Virus record (IMG/VR): IMGVR_UViG_3300022935_002598
Location: 1-48,989 of that record
Direction: 5' to 3' (one strand)
Source: a virus
DNA length: 48,989 nucleotides
The notes below the pieces were generated by a model. That model was not told where the DNA came from and ran no database searches. It saw only the letters and a program-made list of their open reading frames with translations. The translations under genes were made by a program, and so were the position numbers. Below are positions 1 through 7,845 of this stretch, piece after piece (the stretch's first letter is position 1; the number at the start of each line of letters is the position of its first letter).

Positions 1-1
1 G

Positions 2-37
2 GACGGCCGGGAGTACATCGTGCCGGTGCAACTGTGA
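2..37 (+). CDS. 3' end of an unidentified CDS (partial)
   Basis: Only the last 11 codons are inside the window. They read DGREYIVPVQL followed by TGA. The stop overlaps the ATG of the next small gene (TGATG), which suggests translational coupling. Too little is visible to assign a family. Confidence 0.5.
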   Translation, partial: DGREYIVPVQL

Positions 38-144
38 TGAGCAAGAAGAGATACGACACCATAGAACGATACGCGGTGGACTGCTGGATCTTCATAGGAT
101 TCATGGCCACGTGCTCGCTGGCGGCATACGTCAACACATTATAA
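37..144 (+). CDS. 35-residue single-pass membrane protein
   Basis: The ATG overlaps the stop of the preceding partial gene, and the frame stays open for 35 codons to a TAA. The N-terminus is charged (MSKKRYDTIERY). One hydrophobic stretch follows (residues about 16-31, WIFIGFMATCSLAAYV), so a single-pass inner-membrane protein is expected. The family is not recognised. The overlapping start and coherent membrane topology favour a real gene, but at this size homology would be needed to be sure. Confidence 0.45.
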   Translation: MSKKRYDTIERYAVDCWIFIGFMATCSLAAYVNTL

Positions 145-160
145 TAGCCTATTTGAAAGG

Positions 161-189
161 TTGACCTCCCGCGGGTTATAGTGTATTAT
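161..189 (+). promoter_or_regulatory. sigma70-type promoter of clpP, leaderless
   Basis: TTGACC (161-166), a 17-nt spacer and TATTAT (184-189). The clpP ATG lies 6 nt downstream (196), so transcription would begin at or next to the start codon. There is no Shine-Dalgarno sequence. Confidence 0.65.
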
Positions 190-195
190 AACAAT

Positions 196-795
196 ATGCC
201 ACTTACACCAATAGTGATAGAACAGACATCCAAGGGCGAGAGATCCTACGACATTTTCAGTAGGTTGCTCAGGGACAGGATAATCATGTTGGAAGGTCCG
301 ATAGGAGAGAACACATCCAGCGTTTTGTGTGCTCAACTGTTGTTCCTGGAATCACAGGATGCCTCGAAGGATATCACGTTGTATATCAATTCGCCAGGCG
401 GACTGGTAACGGCGGGCATGGCGATCTACGACACCATGCAGTATGTGAAGTCTGACATACAGACAATAGTGGTGGGCCAGGCGTGTTCGATGGGCTCACT
501 CCTAGCGTCAGCGGGTACACGGGGCAAACGCCTGATGTTGCCACACGCACGACACATGATACACCAGCCACTGGGCGGTGCCTCAGGACAGGCCACTGAC
601 GTGGAGATCAGGGCCAACGAACTGCTACGCTGGAAGCGGGAACTCACAGAGATATACCACAAGACAACTGGCCGAGACATAGAGACGCTGAAAGCGGACA
701 TGGAACGTGACAAGTTCATGACCCCGGAAGAGGCAGTGGCGTACGGACTGGCGGACAGGATCATCACGTCCAGAGCCGAAGACGACAAAGACTAA
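196..795 (+). CDS. clpP: ATP-dependent Clp protease proteolytic subunit
   Basis: A 199-residue serine protease of the ClpP family, close to the length of mature bacterial ClpP. The catalytic triad is complete: Ser98 in GQACSMGS, His123 in MIHQPLGG and Asp172 in ERDKF. The NSPGG oxyanion motif is at 65-69. ClpP forms a barrel that degrades proteins delivered by ClpX or ClpA. No Clp ATPase is visible here, so it would have to use host unfoldases. The open frame extends up to a GTG at 181, but that region contains the -10 box, so the start is placed at the ATG at 196, directly after a promoter. It is first in an apparent transcription unit with the sulfotransferase-like gene. Its role in infection (host protein turnover, regulator cleavage or head maturation) is inference. 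Confidence 0.95.
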   Translation: MPLTPIVIEQTSKGERSYDIFSRLLRDRIIMLEGPIGENTSSVLCAQLLFLESQDASKDITLYINSPGGLVTAGMAIYDTMQYVKSDIQTIVVGQACSMGSLLASAGTRGKRLMLPHARHMIHQPLGGASGQATDVEIRANELLRWKRELTEIYHKTTGRDIETLKADMERDKFMTPEEAVAYGLADRIITSRAEDDKD

Positions 796-798
796 GAC

Positions 799-1311
799 GT
801 GTTCGTAATACATCCTACACGCAAGGGATTCATACACATTCCACGCACAGCCGGCAGATTCATAGAATCACAATGCAGATCCGTCGACGGATTCGAAAGC
901 ATAAGGCCACATCACACCCACATACCTGGAAATGTCAAAGGTTACGAATGGCACACGGTGCTGAGAGACCCAGTGGAGAGAGTCATTAGCATATACAGAC
1001 ACAGCCAAGGCGGAGCCCAGATGACCAAGCACAAGGGCAGTTTCGACGAATTCATTAATGGCGTGGCCACTGGGTTTGAGTGGCACACCAGACCACAGAC
1101 GGACTTCGTGACCGAGGGCGTTCGATGTTGGACCAGCGCATCAGAATGCGTCCAAGCACTGGGTGGCACGGTCACTGGCGTTCCTATAAATCAGAGTCAT
1201 TATCCCAGACCCACACTGACACAAGAGCAGATAGACAAGGTCAAAAGCGTTTACCGGTCAGACGTTGACCTGTGGAACAGTATCATAGACCAAGTTCAGT
1301 TTACCAACTAG
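799..1311 (+). CDS. sulfotransferase-like protein (Sulfotransfer_2 type)
   Basis: This 170-residue protein carries a PAPS-binding P-loop-like motif near the N-terminus (FIHIPRTAGRFIES, residues 11-24). A 3'-phosphate-binding motif follows (VLRDPVERVISIYRH, residues 54-68). This pattern is typical of heparan-type and bacterial Sulfotransfer_2 enzymes, which move sulfate from PAPS onto glycans. It is shorter than most family members, so the acceptor site may be reduced. The start is a GTG three bases after the clpP stop, with a poor ribosome-binding site, so translation is probably coupled. A second, unrelated sulfotransferase lies at 29801-30589. Confidence 0.7.
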   Translation: MFVIHPTRKGFIHIPRTAGRFIESQCRSVDGFESIRPHHTHIPGNVKGYEWHTVLRDPVERVISIYRHSQGGAQMTKHKGSFDEFINGVATGFEWHTRPQTDFVTEGVRCWTSASECVQALGGTVTGVPINQSHYPRPTLTQEQIDKVKSVYRSDVDLWNSIIDQVQFTN

Positions 1312-1312
1312 G

Positions 1313-1341
1313 TTGCGATTGCTAACTATTTGCAGTACAAT
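1313..1341 (+). promoter_or_regulatory. promoter of FTR1 gene, leaderless
   Basis: TTGCGA (1313-1318), a 17-nt spacer and TACAAT (1336-1341). Exactly 6 nt separate the -10 box from the ATG at 1348, the same geometry as clpP and tctA. Confidence 0.6.
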
Positions 1342-1347
1342 AACAAC

Positions 1348-1932
1348 ATGACAGGCATAACAGCATCAACGTTCATATGGTTCAGGGAAGGCCTAGAGGC
1401 CTATCTCATAGTGCAGATGGCGTGGCTGATGGCAAACACCAACAGGCAGAAACTCACCGTATTCGCCAGTACGGTCGTGGCGTTGATCGCCAGCGTGGTG
1501 TTGGGTTATTTTGCAATAGATTTCATACAGAACGATTTCGATTTGGTTGAAGCGTGGACGGCTTTGGCGGCCTCGGCCTTGCTCTTTTGGACAGCATGGT
1601 TCTGTCACGGTGCCACACAGCACATGAAAGACATCAGTAACAACATGTCGGGTAGCATGATGGCCCTGGCGACCATAGTGTTCCTCACGGTGTTCAGGGA
1701 AGGTGCGGAGGTCGTTGCTTTCCTTTCGGGACTCTGGGTGGCCGGAACCTCATTGATTGATATAGGTGTTGGCGCAGTTGCCGGCATAGGTGCGTTGGCC
1801 GTGGTGTGCTACTTGTTCAGCAACCAGATCAAGCGGATACCCATAGGCAAGATATTCCGTGCCAGCAGATGGATATTCACTGCGTTGGCGGTTTACTTCC
1901 TATACTATGGGATCCACGAACTGTTAGAATAG
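1348..1932 (+). CDS. FTR1-family iron permease
   Basis: A 194-residue polytopic membrane protein with two copies of the FTR1 REXXE iron-coordination motif: REGLE at 13-17 and REGAE at 117-121. Hydrophobic segments (about 15-30, 36-60, 68-88, 104-131, 138-157, 173-190) give about six or seven passes. FTR1/EfeU proteins move ferric iron across the membrane, usually with an oxidase or the EfeO/EfeB partners. Bacterial EfeU is normally about 270 residues, so this is a compact version. No EfeO, EfeB or ferroxidase gene lies nearby, so host partners would be needed. The open frame begins with a TTG at 1330 inside the promoter; ATG 1348 is preferred. An iron permease carried by a lytic phage is unusual. 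Confidence 0.88.
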   Translation: MTGITASTFIWFREGLEAYLIVQMAWLMANTNRQKLTVFASTVVALIASVVLGYFAIDFIQNDFDLVEAWTALAASALLFWTAWFCHGATQHMKDISNNMSGSMMALATIVFLTVFREGAEVVAFLSGLWVAGTSLIDIGVGAVAGIGALAVVCYLFSNQIKRIPIGKIFRASRWIFTALAVYFLYYGIHELLE

Positions 1933-1950
1933 CAGATGTGAATTTACAAG

Positions 1951-1979
1951 TTGACATCTGTGGGCCGAATAAGTAAACT
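1951..1979 (+). promoter_or_regulatory. promoter of the 2OG-oxygenase-like gene
   Basis: TTGACA (1951-1956), a 17-nt spacer and TAAACT (1974-1979). Unlike its neighbours, this gene has an mRNA leader of about 24 nt with an AAGGAAAT ribosome-binding site ahead of ATG 2010. Confidence 0.6.
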
Positions 1980-2009
1980 AGGTATTGGCACACTAATAAA
2001 GGAAATTAA

Positions 2010-2729
2010 ATGTACAAGACCAATCTAGACCTGCAACCTCTCAAAGATAACATCAAACCCTGGGGCGTCAGCCAGATGAACTCTTGGAGGCTGTACGAGA
2101 AGAACAAGAAGAAACCAGGATACGTGAAGCACGGCAACGTGTGGAAGTCATTCGAGAAGTTTGGCGTAACGCAAAAGAGGATGACCGACTGGGAGGTACC
2201 ACCGGTTATAAGCAACGGCGGAACATTTGGCCTGCAACCACAACTGCCCACGTCCAGACCGAGATTGAATTACATCTACGAACTCAACATCTACTGTGAC
2301 GAGACCAAGGACCTAACAAAGACCAACAGGACCATAGTTGACCAGACCGGTGACCGTGAACTGTCACGGGACGTACACAACGCACTCAGGGACTTCCTAG
2401 AACCCATGGGTTGGGAGAAACTGCGTTACTCAAGGTTTCAACAGGCCGCGGGCGAGCACACCGGTAGCCACGTCGACGTACACAGGCAGATGGCCGGAAT
2501 CCACGACAGCCTTGACGATCCGATCCTCAGTGGTGAGGTTCGCATAGGTGTCATATTCCTCACGGACTGGGCATACGGACAAGGGTTCGGAATGGGCGAG
2601 AGCATCGCACAGGATTGGAAGATGGGCGACTTCTACGAGTGGCCTTGGTTCTTCCCGCACCACACATTCAACAACTCGAACGTGCAGAGAGATTCACTCA
2701 CAGTAATAGGCCGAAAAAGAATCAAATAG
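2010..2729 (+). CDS. 2-oxoglutarate/Fe(II)-dependent oxygenase-like protein
   Basis: This 239-residue protein has the features of a double-stranded beta-helix dioxygenase in its C-terminal half. There is an HxD motif (H154-V155-D156, in GSHVDVH), a distal His (H217/H218 in FFPHHTFNN) and an Arg-x-Ser that would hold 2-oxoglutarate (R227, S229 in QRDSLTVIG). Such enzymes hydroxylate proteins, small molecules or nucleic acid bases using Fe(II), O2 and 2-oxoglutarate. Family members of this kind are common in marine T4-like phages, with mostly unknown substrates. The first 90 residues are basic and not recognised. The gene has its own promoter and a good SD. It is followed directly by the PP-loop gene, so the two may be co-transcribed. 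The family assignment rests on motifs only. Confidence 0.6.
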   Translation: MYKTNLDLQPLKDNIKPWGVSQMNSWRLYEKNKKKPGYVKHGNVWKSFEKFGVTQKRMTDWEVPPVISNGGTFGLQPQLPTSRPRLNYIYELNIYCDETKDLTKTNRTIVDQTGDRELSRDVHNALRDFLEPMGWEKLRYSRFQQAAGEHTGSHVDVHRQMAGIHDSLDDPILSGEVRIGVIFLTDWAYGQGFGMGESIAQDWKMGDFYEWPWFFPHHTFNNSNVQRDSLTVIGRKRIK

Positions 2730-2731
2730 CA

Positions 2732-3817
2732 ATGGACAAAGGCGCCATTACATCCGGGAATGCATTCGCGGAAGGCATCGTTGATCAGAGGACTGGCAAG
2801 CGATACGCGACCGCCATCAGTGCCATGCTGGAGTGCGAACACTTCGATGATCTCAAGGTATACACAGAATTCACGAAGCAAGGACCCGCACCCGCGGTTT
2901 CACTGGCACAACTGTATCAAGACAGGATCTCCAGTCTGCGTGAACAGTATGACTACGTAGAACTGAGTTGGGGAGGCGGACACGACAGCACTATGATACT
3001 GAAGGCGGCCGAGCAGGCCGACTGCCAGATAGATCTTATATCCATGCAGGTGCATGGCGATCCAGCAACACACAGGACAGGGTTCAACTCTGAGATATCA
3101 GAGAACATGCACCACGTGGAGTCATATGTCGAGAGATTCCCCCAGACCAAAGTGAGGTATCTTGACATAGACGAGTGCTACGATAAGACCATAGAGCAAC
3201 ACCACGACCACGCACTGTGGTGCAGTCTAACCACAATGGAGATGTTGGACGACATCTGTAGGATAGGCACAGATCACTTTGTTCCAGAGCGCATGGCCGG
3301 CAACGGAGTCATACTGTCAGGCCAGGGTTGGAAGAATGCGATCCACAACAGATTGACGGACACCTGGTCGCTGTTCCTGGGAGACACGGAGGTCAACCAA
3401 TTGGGAGCGATCAGTTTCCGGTTGCCAACAGTGAGGTTCTATGAAACACATGACATAATGATAAAGGTGGGTGAGGAGATTAGGAACTGGTACAACAACG
3501 CCACGGAACAAGAAAGGTTGCGTGTGAACATCACGGGCAATGATGACCTGTGGACCACCAACAACGAATGGGTACACGACGAGATCATGTACAAGGGACT
3601 GGACATCTTCCACGACAGCAAGAGCAAGGACTGGCTGTTGCCATGGCAGGAGCAACCTCGCTTCTCGTTCTGGACGAAGGAGAATGACAAGTACAAGGAG
3701 TATTACCAGTGGATAAAAATGCTCAACGAGAAGGTACACAACTCATGTCTTCTAGGCACAGGCGGCATACTAGGAGATGGACGCAAGAACATCACTGCCG
3801 CGGTGATTGACTTTTAG
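2732..3817 (+). CDS. PP-loop (asparagine synthase-like) ATP pyrophosphatase
   Basis: A 361-residue protein starting two bases after the stop of the upstream oxygenase-like gene. The frame is open further upstream, but ATG 2732 fits the operon spacing. Residues 77-87 (VELSWGGGHDS) form a PP-loop of the asparagine synthase/adenine-nucleotide alpha-hydrolase superfamily, which activates a carboxylate or amide by adenylation. The first Ser-Gly of the canonical SGGxDS is altered to WGGGHDS. There is no N-terminal glutaminase domain with a catalytic Cys, so any amidation would use free ammonia or another nucleophile. A second PP-loop protein of similar layout lies at 42700-44028. The true substrate is unknown. 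Confidence 0.6.
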   Translation: MDKGAITSGNAFAEGIVDQRTGKRYATAISAMLECEHFDDLKVYTEFTKQGPAPAVSLAQLYQDRISSLREQYDYVELSWGGGHDSTMILKAAEQADCQIDLISMQVHGDPATHRTGFNSEISENMHHVESYVERFPQTKVRYLDIDECYDKTIEQHHDHALWCSLTTMEMLDDICRIGTDHFVPERMAGNGVILSGQGWKNAIHNRLTDTWSLFLGDTEVNQLGAISFRLPTVRFYETHDIMIKVGEEIRNWYNNATEQERLRVNITGNDDLWTTNNEWVHDEIMYKGLDIFHDSKSKDWLLPWQEQPRFSFWTKENDKYKEYYQWIKMLNEKVHNSCLLGTGGILGDGRKNITAAVIDF

Positions 3818-3834
3818 GATGTATACATTATAAT
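3807..3834 (+). promoter_or_regulatory. promoter of tctA, leaderless
   Basis: TTGACT (3807-3812, inside the end of the preceding gene), a 16-nt spacer and a perfect TATAAT (3829-3834). Six nt then precede ATG 3841, and no ribosome-binding site is present. Confidence 0.65.
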
Positions 3835-3840
3835 AACGCT

Positions 3841-5250
3841 ATGGATCCGGTTTTCTTGAATCTAATAATAATGTTTGCGGGTATACTGCTTGGCCTAGTG
3901 GCAGGAGTACTGCCGGGCATTGGTAATGTCATAACACTGATATTGGTTTACCCATTCATAACGGACTTCGATCTATTCCAGATAGTGCTGTTCTATATGT
4001 GCCTGGCGGGAGCCGCACAGTACACGGGCAGTGTGGTGGCCACCACCCTCGCGGTGCCAGGCGAGACTTCCAGTCTACCTGCGGTCACTGAAGGACACAG
4101 GATGTTCCTTTCGGGCAGGGGCAACTACGCGATCAGCAACAGTGCCATAGGCAGTTTCTTTGGCGCCGGTATTGCTTCTGGCATAATGTTGTTGCTGTTG
4201 CCTGTGGGGGTGTACGCCATATCAAAATTCTACAACACACACATACAATCTGTGATACTGATAGGTGTCGCGATATTCCTGATAATGACCTACGCCGGAC
4301 AGAAGTGGTATCACAATCTCTTGCTGTTCGCCATAGGTTGGTTCCTGAGTTCCATAGGATTCTCCAAGGAACTGATGCAGTACAACTACGAATGGCTGAT
4401 AGACTACAAGAAGTTCTACTACCTACACTTCGGTCTGCCCCTGTATCCAGTGGTGGTGGCACTGTTCGTGTTCCCAATCTTCCTCAAGGAGTGGAACAGT
4501 CCTAGGCCCGACTCCAGCGCACTGGACAAGTTGTGGGACAACAAGTTCGTGCAACACCTGAGAGAGTTCTGGAACAACATAGGTTCCAGCATACGTGGGA
4601 CAGTGATAGGCAGTCTATGTGGACTGGTGCCACACATGACATCTACCCTGGCCAGTAACGTGGCCTACATCAGGGAGATGAACAGGCAGAAGAAGAAAGG
4701 CGCCTATGACGAGAACGGAGACATCAAGAGCCTTGTCAGTGCAGAGACGGCCAACAACGCGGCCGGACTGACACAACTCACACCCCTGCTGTTGATAGGG
4801 ATACCGATCACCACCAGCGAGGCGATCGTGCTGAACATAATCGAGAACAATATGCAGGTCATAAATTGGGAGACCACAGTGGCTTCAGGCATGTTTGGTC
4901 AGTTAGTGATTTACTTCATAGTGATGAATGCTCTGTGTCTACTAGCGGCATGGCCATTTGCCAAGCACCTACACGTGCTGTTCAAAATTAATCAGAAACT
5001 GCTGTACACTCTCACGTTCATACTGTTGATGTGTCTGGTGTTCTACATGGGCACCATTGTGCAACAGCAGATGTACTACATGATGGTTACCGCCGCACTG
5101 TTGCCTATCGGATACCTACTGCGAAGATGGGACACACTGATAGTGATCTTCGCATTTGTTCTGCAGGGACAGATACAGGGTGCAGTGATAAGGCTGTTAC
5201 ATATCTACTCTGACTGGTTACCACACATTCCAAATCTCGGTATCAGATAA
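3841..5250 (+). CDS. tctA: tripartite tricarboxylate transporter, large permease TctA
   Basis: A 469-residue protein with about 12 hydrophobic segments. It carries the two TctA signature repeats: GLVAGVLPGIG near residues 18-28, and a degenerate second copy, GSLCGLVPHM, in mid-protein. A PEAANNA-like block (SAETANNAAGLTQLTPLL, then LIGIPITTSEA) is typical of the family. TctA uses an ion gradient to import carboxylates such as citrate handed over by TctC. Family members are usually about 500 residues, so this one is slightly short but intact. The second PGxG is lost (CGLVPH), a notable divergence. The small subunit TctB, normally encoded beside TctA, is absent. Isoleucine is mostly encoded by ATA, in contrast to tctC downstream. 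Confidence 0.88.
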   Translation: MDPVFLNLIIMFAGILLGLVAGVLPGIGNVITLILVYPFITDFDLFQIVLFYMCLAGAAQYTGSVVATTLAVPGETSSLPAVTEGHRMFLSGRGNYAISNSAIGSFFGAGIASGIMLLLLPVGVYAISKFYNTHIQSVILIGVAIFLIMTYAGQKWYHNLLLFAIGWFLSSIGFSKELMQYNYEWLIDYKKFYYLHFGLPLYPVVVALFVFPIFLKEWNSPRPDSSALDKLWDNKFVQHLREFWNNIGSSIRGTVIGSLCGLVPHMTSTLASNVAYIREMNRQKKKGAYDENGDIKSLVSAETANNAAGLTQLTPLLLIGIPITTSEAIVLNIIENNMQVINWETTVASGMFGQLVIYFIVMNALCLLAAWPFAKHLHVLFKINQKLLYTLTFILLMCLVFYMGTIVQQQMYYMMVTAALLPIGYLLRRWDTLIVIFAFVLQGQIQGAVIRLLHIYSDWLPHIPNLGIR

Positions 5251-5317
5251 TATTACCAAAATAAATACCCACGTAACGCCGATAGCAACATCGACGTCGG
5301 GATAAAAACTGACGCCT

Positions 5318-5350
5318 GAGAGATCGCAATATGCCAATATCAGATCTCTC
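5318..5350 (+). terminator. stem-loop after tctA
   Basis: GAGAGATC (5318-5325) pairs with GATCTCTC (5343-5350), with ATAT/ATAT pairing possible inside the loop. It is followed by TTTACT, which is only weakly U-rich. It may end tctA transcription or act as an RNA-processing site. Confidence 0.4.
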
Positions 5351-5400
5351 TTTACTCATTAGAGAACGCCAGCCCGTGAGCATTCGCAAACATTTCCAAA

Positions 5401-5459
5401 ACAGACAGGACACGTACAGGAATAACTAACTCCTATTGCTTGACTCGTGTCCTGACTGT
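5401..5459 (+). repeat. long inverted repeat upstream of tctC
   Basis: ACAGACAGGACACG (5401-5414) pairs with CGTGTCCTGACTGT (5446-5459): a 14-bp stem with one mismatch and a 31-nt loop. The loop holds a small AGGA/TCCT stem. The right arm ends at the first T of the tctC -35 box (5459-5464), so it could be an upstream terminator or an operator. Confidence 0.6.
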
Positions 5460-5487
5460 TGACACGTTGTACTCAAAAATGTATAAT
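5459..5487 (+). promoter_or_regulatory. consensus sigma70 promoter of tctC
   Basis: TTGACA (5459-5464), a 17-nt spacer and TATAAT (5482-5487): a perfect consensus promoter. A leader of about 25 nt with AAAGGAAAA precedes ATG 5520. Confidence 0.8.
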
Positions 5488-5519
5488 GTTGAAAGTTAAC
5501 TTAAACAAAGGAAAAATAA

Positions 5520-6392
5520 ATGAAGAAGACAATCATCGCGTTTTTTGTTTCACTGATGTCCCTTACGTCTGTGAATGCAAAGACAATCGATTACCTAGTA
5601 ACAGGTACCCCGGGTGGAACTGCTTACGACAACGCTGAATTGTTCATTCCTATCTTGGAAAGAGAGACAGGATACAAGTTCAACAAGATCATCGTTGACA
5701 GCACAGTTGGAGCCACTATCTATCTAAAAACAAGCAAGAACCCAAGTGTTTGGATCCAAAACACACTGGAGCACGAAACTGTAGGAAATGAATTACAGGC
5801 CTCTCCGGAATCATGGATCGGAACAGGTTGGGGCAGAGCAATGGCATTCTGTTCTAACGACAGCATTGACATTGCGGTAAACAAATTGAAAGCCGGTAAG
5901 AGACTTACATTCGCAGTTTCAAACTCATACGGTCAGCACTTGATTGACCCGTTGGTTGAAGTGACTGGCACACCTATGAAGTTCGTTCCATACGGTTCAT
6001 CAGGTAAGAGTCTCAAAGGTTTCATTGCAGGTGATACAGATATGTTATTCACTAACATGCCAAAAGCAGTTAGCGGTGTGACAAAGAACGGTATCTCTTG
6101 TTGGGCGAACACCGGACCTACAAAGATCTTAGACATGGAGCCAATGGCAGACCTATTCCCAGACTACAAGTACAATGACATCCAAACGTTCACTTACTTG
6201 GATTCTGCTAACATGAGCGAAGCCGATGTAGCCAAACTTAGAGCGGCATGGGTGAACGTGTTAAAGGACGGTTCTGTTACAGGACACATCGAAAAGAAAA
6301 AACTATTCCATCCATCTGTGTACGGAGACTTAGACTCCACAGGTTGGTCCGCGATATTAGATAAAGCGGGAAAAAGTTGGGTAGGAAAATAA
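5520..6392 (+). CDS. tctC: periplasmic solute-binding protein TctC (Bug family)
   Basis: A 290-residue protein with a classic Sec signal peptide (MKKTIIAFFVSLMSLTSVNA, cleavage expected near Ala20). The mature N-terminus has the Bug/TctC ligand-loop motif TGTPGGTAYD. A second loop contains FVPYGSSGKSLKGFIAGDTDM, matching the family pattern in which the carboxylate is bound between two lobes. TctC captures tri- or dicarboxylates in the periplasm for TctA. The promoter is perfect consensus and the SD is good. Isoleucine is almost always ATC or ATT, with a single ATA, unlike surrounding genes. Together these suggest abundant synthesis, as for normal binding proteins. The exact ligand cannot be read from sequence. 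Confidence 0.88.
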   Translation: MKKTIIAFFVSLMSLTSVNAKTIDYLVTGTPGGTAYDNAELFIPILERETGYKFNKIIVDSTVGATIYLKTSKNPSVWIQNTLEHETVGNELQASPESWIGTGWGRAMAFCSNDSIDIAVNKLKAGKRLTFAVSNSYGQHLIDPLVEVTGTPMKFVPYGSSGKSLKGFIAGDTDMLFTNMPKAVSGVTKNGISCWANTGPTKILDMEPMADLFPDYKYNDIQTFTYLDSANMSEADVAKLRAAWVNVLKDGSVTGHIEKKKLFHPSVYGDLDSTGWSAILDKAGKSWVGK

Positions 6393-6402
6393 TACACCAG
6401 TG

Positions 6403-6426
6403 GTGCGTGGCCTCCGGGCCACACAC
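6403..6426 (+). promoter_or_regulatory. intercistronic GC-rich hairpin after tctC
   Basis: GTGCGTGGCC (6403-6412), loop TCCG and GGCCACACAC (6417-6426), with one C-A mismatch. No U-tract follows, so it is more likely a 3'-end stabiliser or attenuator between tctC and the dehydrogenase genes than a full terminator. Confidence 0.55.
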
Positions 6427-6445
6427 TTCAATACAAGGAGAATAG

Positions 6446-7225
6446 ATGACAGTTTTGATTTGCGGTGCTAATGGTTCGATAGGAAGTTTCGTGGCACAGG
6501 AAGAAGCAAAGACACACAAGGTGGTAGGTACATACAGGAAGTACGACGACCACGCAAAAGAATTAGAGAAGAATCCAAACATCACAATGGTGCAAAAAAA
6601 TATGTTTGAGGGCACCGACATGAAAGATGTTGTGGAGACAGCAAGACAACAAGGACCGATAACAAAGGTGTACTGGCTGGTCGGCGAAAGTTGGAACATA
6701 GGCTGGGACAAACTGAAACTTGAGGACATACAACACGCGGTGAAGATGTGTGCAGAGCCGTTGGCAAGTTTGATCATTGAGTGCAAACCTGAACTCTCTG
6801 ACGAGAACAATCTAATGAAATGGGCAAGTATATCTGGGATCAGTTCCTTGATCTACGCAGGTGGTCCGAACAAGCCAGCGACTGGTGGGGCCAAACACAT
6901 GGCGGAGTTCTACTTCAGGTCTGCGAGTGCTTTCTGGACCTGGAAGAAAAACTTATTCAATAATGTGATACTTGGAAACTCAAAGAGAACCAAGAACTTG
7001 TACGTGGGTTACCATGGCGAGGCACTGAAAAAGATATACAAAAATGATATACCATTGGGCACGGGAACGGAATCAGAAAACGTTGCCAACGTGTTGCTTT
7101 GGTTGAACAGCGATACCAACAAGTTCATGACAGGGCAGAACATTGTGTTCGATGGTGCAGAGACGATCAGGACCAGGGACAATGTCAAGGACACTCCCAT
7201 GAAGGACCATCCCAAGTACTACTAA
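6446..7225 (+). CDS. short-chain dehydrogenase/reductase-like protein (atypical active site)
   Basis: A 259-residue Rossmann-fold protein of the SDR superfamily. The N-terminal nucleotide-binding motif GANGSIGSF is at 7-15, and a conserved C-terminal segment (TGQNIVFDGAETIR) matches the typical SDR end. Ser128/Ser130 lie where the catalytic serine is expected. The usual YxxxK appears as TGGAK (T146-K150), so the catalytic tyrosine is missing and the activity may be altered or lost. An AAGGAG ribosome-binding site precedes the ATG. It lies between the tctC hairpin and a second SDR gene with only one base between the two coding regions, so the two SDRs are probably translated together. The substrate is unknown. 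Confidence 0.75.
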   Translation: MTVLICGANGSIGSFVAQEEAKTHKVVGTYRKYDDHAKELEKNPNITMVQKNMFEGTDMKDVVETARQQGPITKVYWLVGESWNIGWDKLKLEDIQHAVKMCAEPLASLIIECKPELSDENNLMKWASISGISSLIYAGGPNKPATGGAKHMAEFYFRSASAFWTWKKNLFNNVILGNSKRTKNLYVGYHGEALKKIYKNDIPLGTGTESENVANVLLWLNSDTNKFMTGQNIVFDGAETIRTRDNVKDTPMKDHPKYY

Positions 7226-7226
7226 G

Positions 7227-7844
7227 ATGAAGATCGCAATCACAGGAACCACTAGTGGCATAGGCAAGGCCACTACCGAATTACTGTCGTCAAAGGGTCA
7301 CGAGATATTTGAAATCAATAGGCCGGAATGGGATCACCATGACCTCGACAAGTTACAGGGCATAGACCTCAAGGGTTATGATGTGTTGATCTGCAATGCG
7401 GGTCACGACAAAGGACACCAAAAGTTCATAGACTCGCCTTTCGAACAATGGATGAATGTCATGAAGTGCAATCAACTGGCACCAATGTTGCTGACACAGA
7501 TATTCACCAGGCAGAACGAAAAAGGGACAATAATCTATATGACCACCCACCAGGATTCAAACTCCAGCAGTGCAGGTGCCTATCACACTGCCAAGTACGG
7601 ATTGAAGTTTATGATAGAAACTTTACGCAATGAAACCAAGCAGTTTCGATTTGTTGACTTCAGCCTAGGTAGGATAAAATCTTCCATGAGGAAGAACTGG
7701 GGTGTGCCGTTGACCGATGACCAAGCGAACTGGACGGGTCCACACGCCAACGCTCTGGAGTCGAGAGACATCGCTGTGCAGGTGGATCACGTGATCAATA
7801 ACGAACACGTCACCAACATCTTCGTCAAGCACATACAGAGATAG
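7227..7844 (+). CDS. short-chain dehydrogenase/reductase
   Basis: A 205-residue SDR with all core motifs: GTTSGIGKA (7-15) for NAD(P), CNAGHD (57-61 region) for the NAG motif, and the catalytic YHTAK (Tyr119, Lys123). It starts one base after the stop of the upstream SDR. At 205 residues it is a compact 'classical' SDR without an extra C-terminal domain. Pairs of SDRs next to transport or sugar genes often modify a hydroxy-acid or sugar, but no substrate can be assigned. It converges with the minus-strand small-gene operon ending at 7846. Confidence 0.85.
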   Translation: MKIAITGTTSGIGKATTELLSSKGHEIFEINRPEWDHHDLDKLQGIDLKGYDVLICNAGHDKGHQKFIDSPFEQWMNVMKCNQLAPMLLTQIFTRQNEKGTIIYMTTHQDSNSSSAGAYHTAKYGLKFMIETLRNETKQFRFVDFSLGRIKSSMRKNWGVPLTDDQANWTGPHANALESRDIAVQVDHVINNEHVTNIFVKHIQR

Positions 7845-7845
7845 A

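Noticed and set aside
181-198. GTG start for ClpP at 181 (five more residues)
   Set aside because: The extra codons overlap the -10 box TATTAT (184-189), and the ATG at 196 gives a normal ClpP N-terminus.
1330-1347. TTG start of the FTR1 gene at 1330
   Set aside because: It lies in the promoter -10 region; ATG 1348 begins the family's usual N-terminal REGLE region correctly.
2615-2731. N-terminal extension of the PP-loop gene inside the oxygenase-like gene
   Set aside because: It would overlap most of the upstream gene's 3' end in another frame. ATG 2732 just after the upstream stop is more natural.
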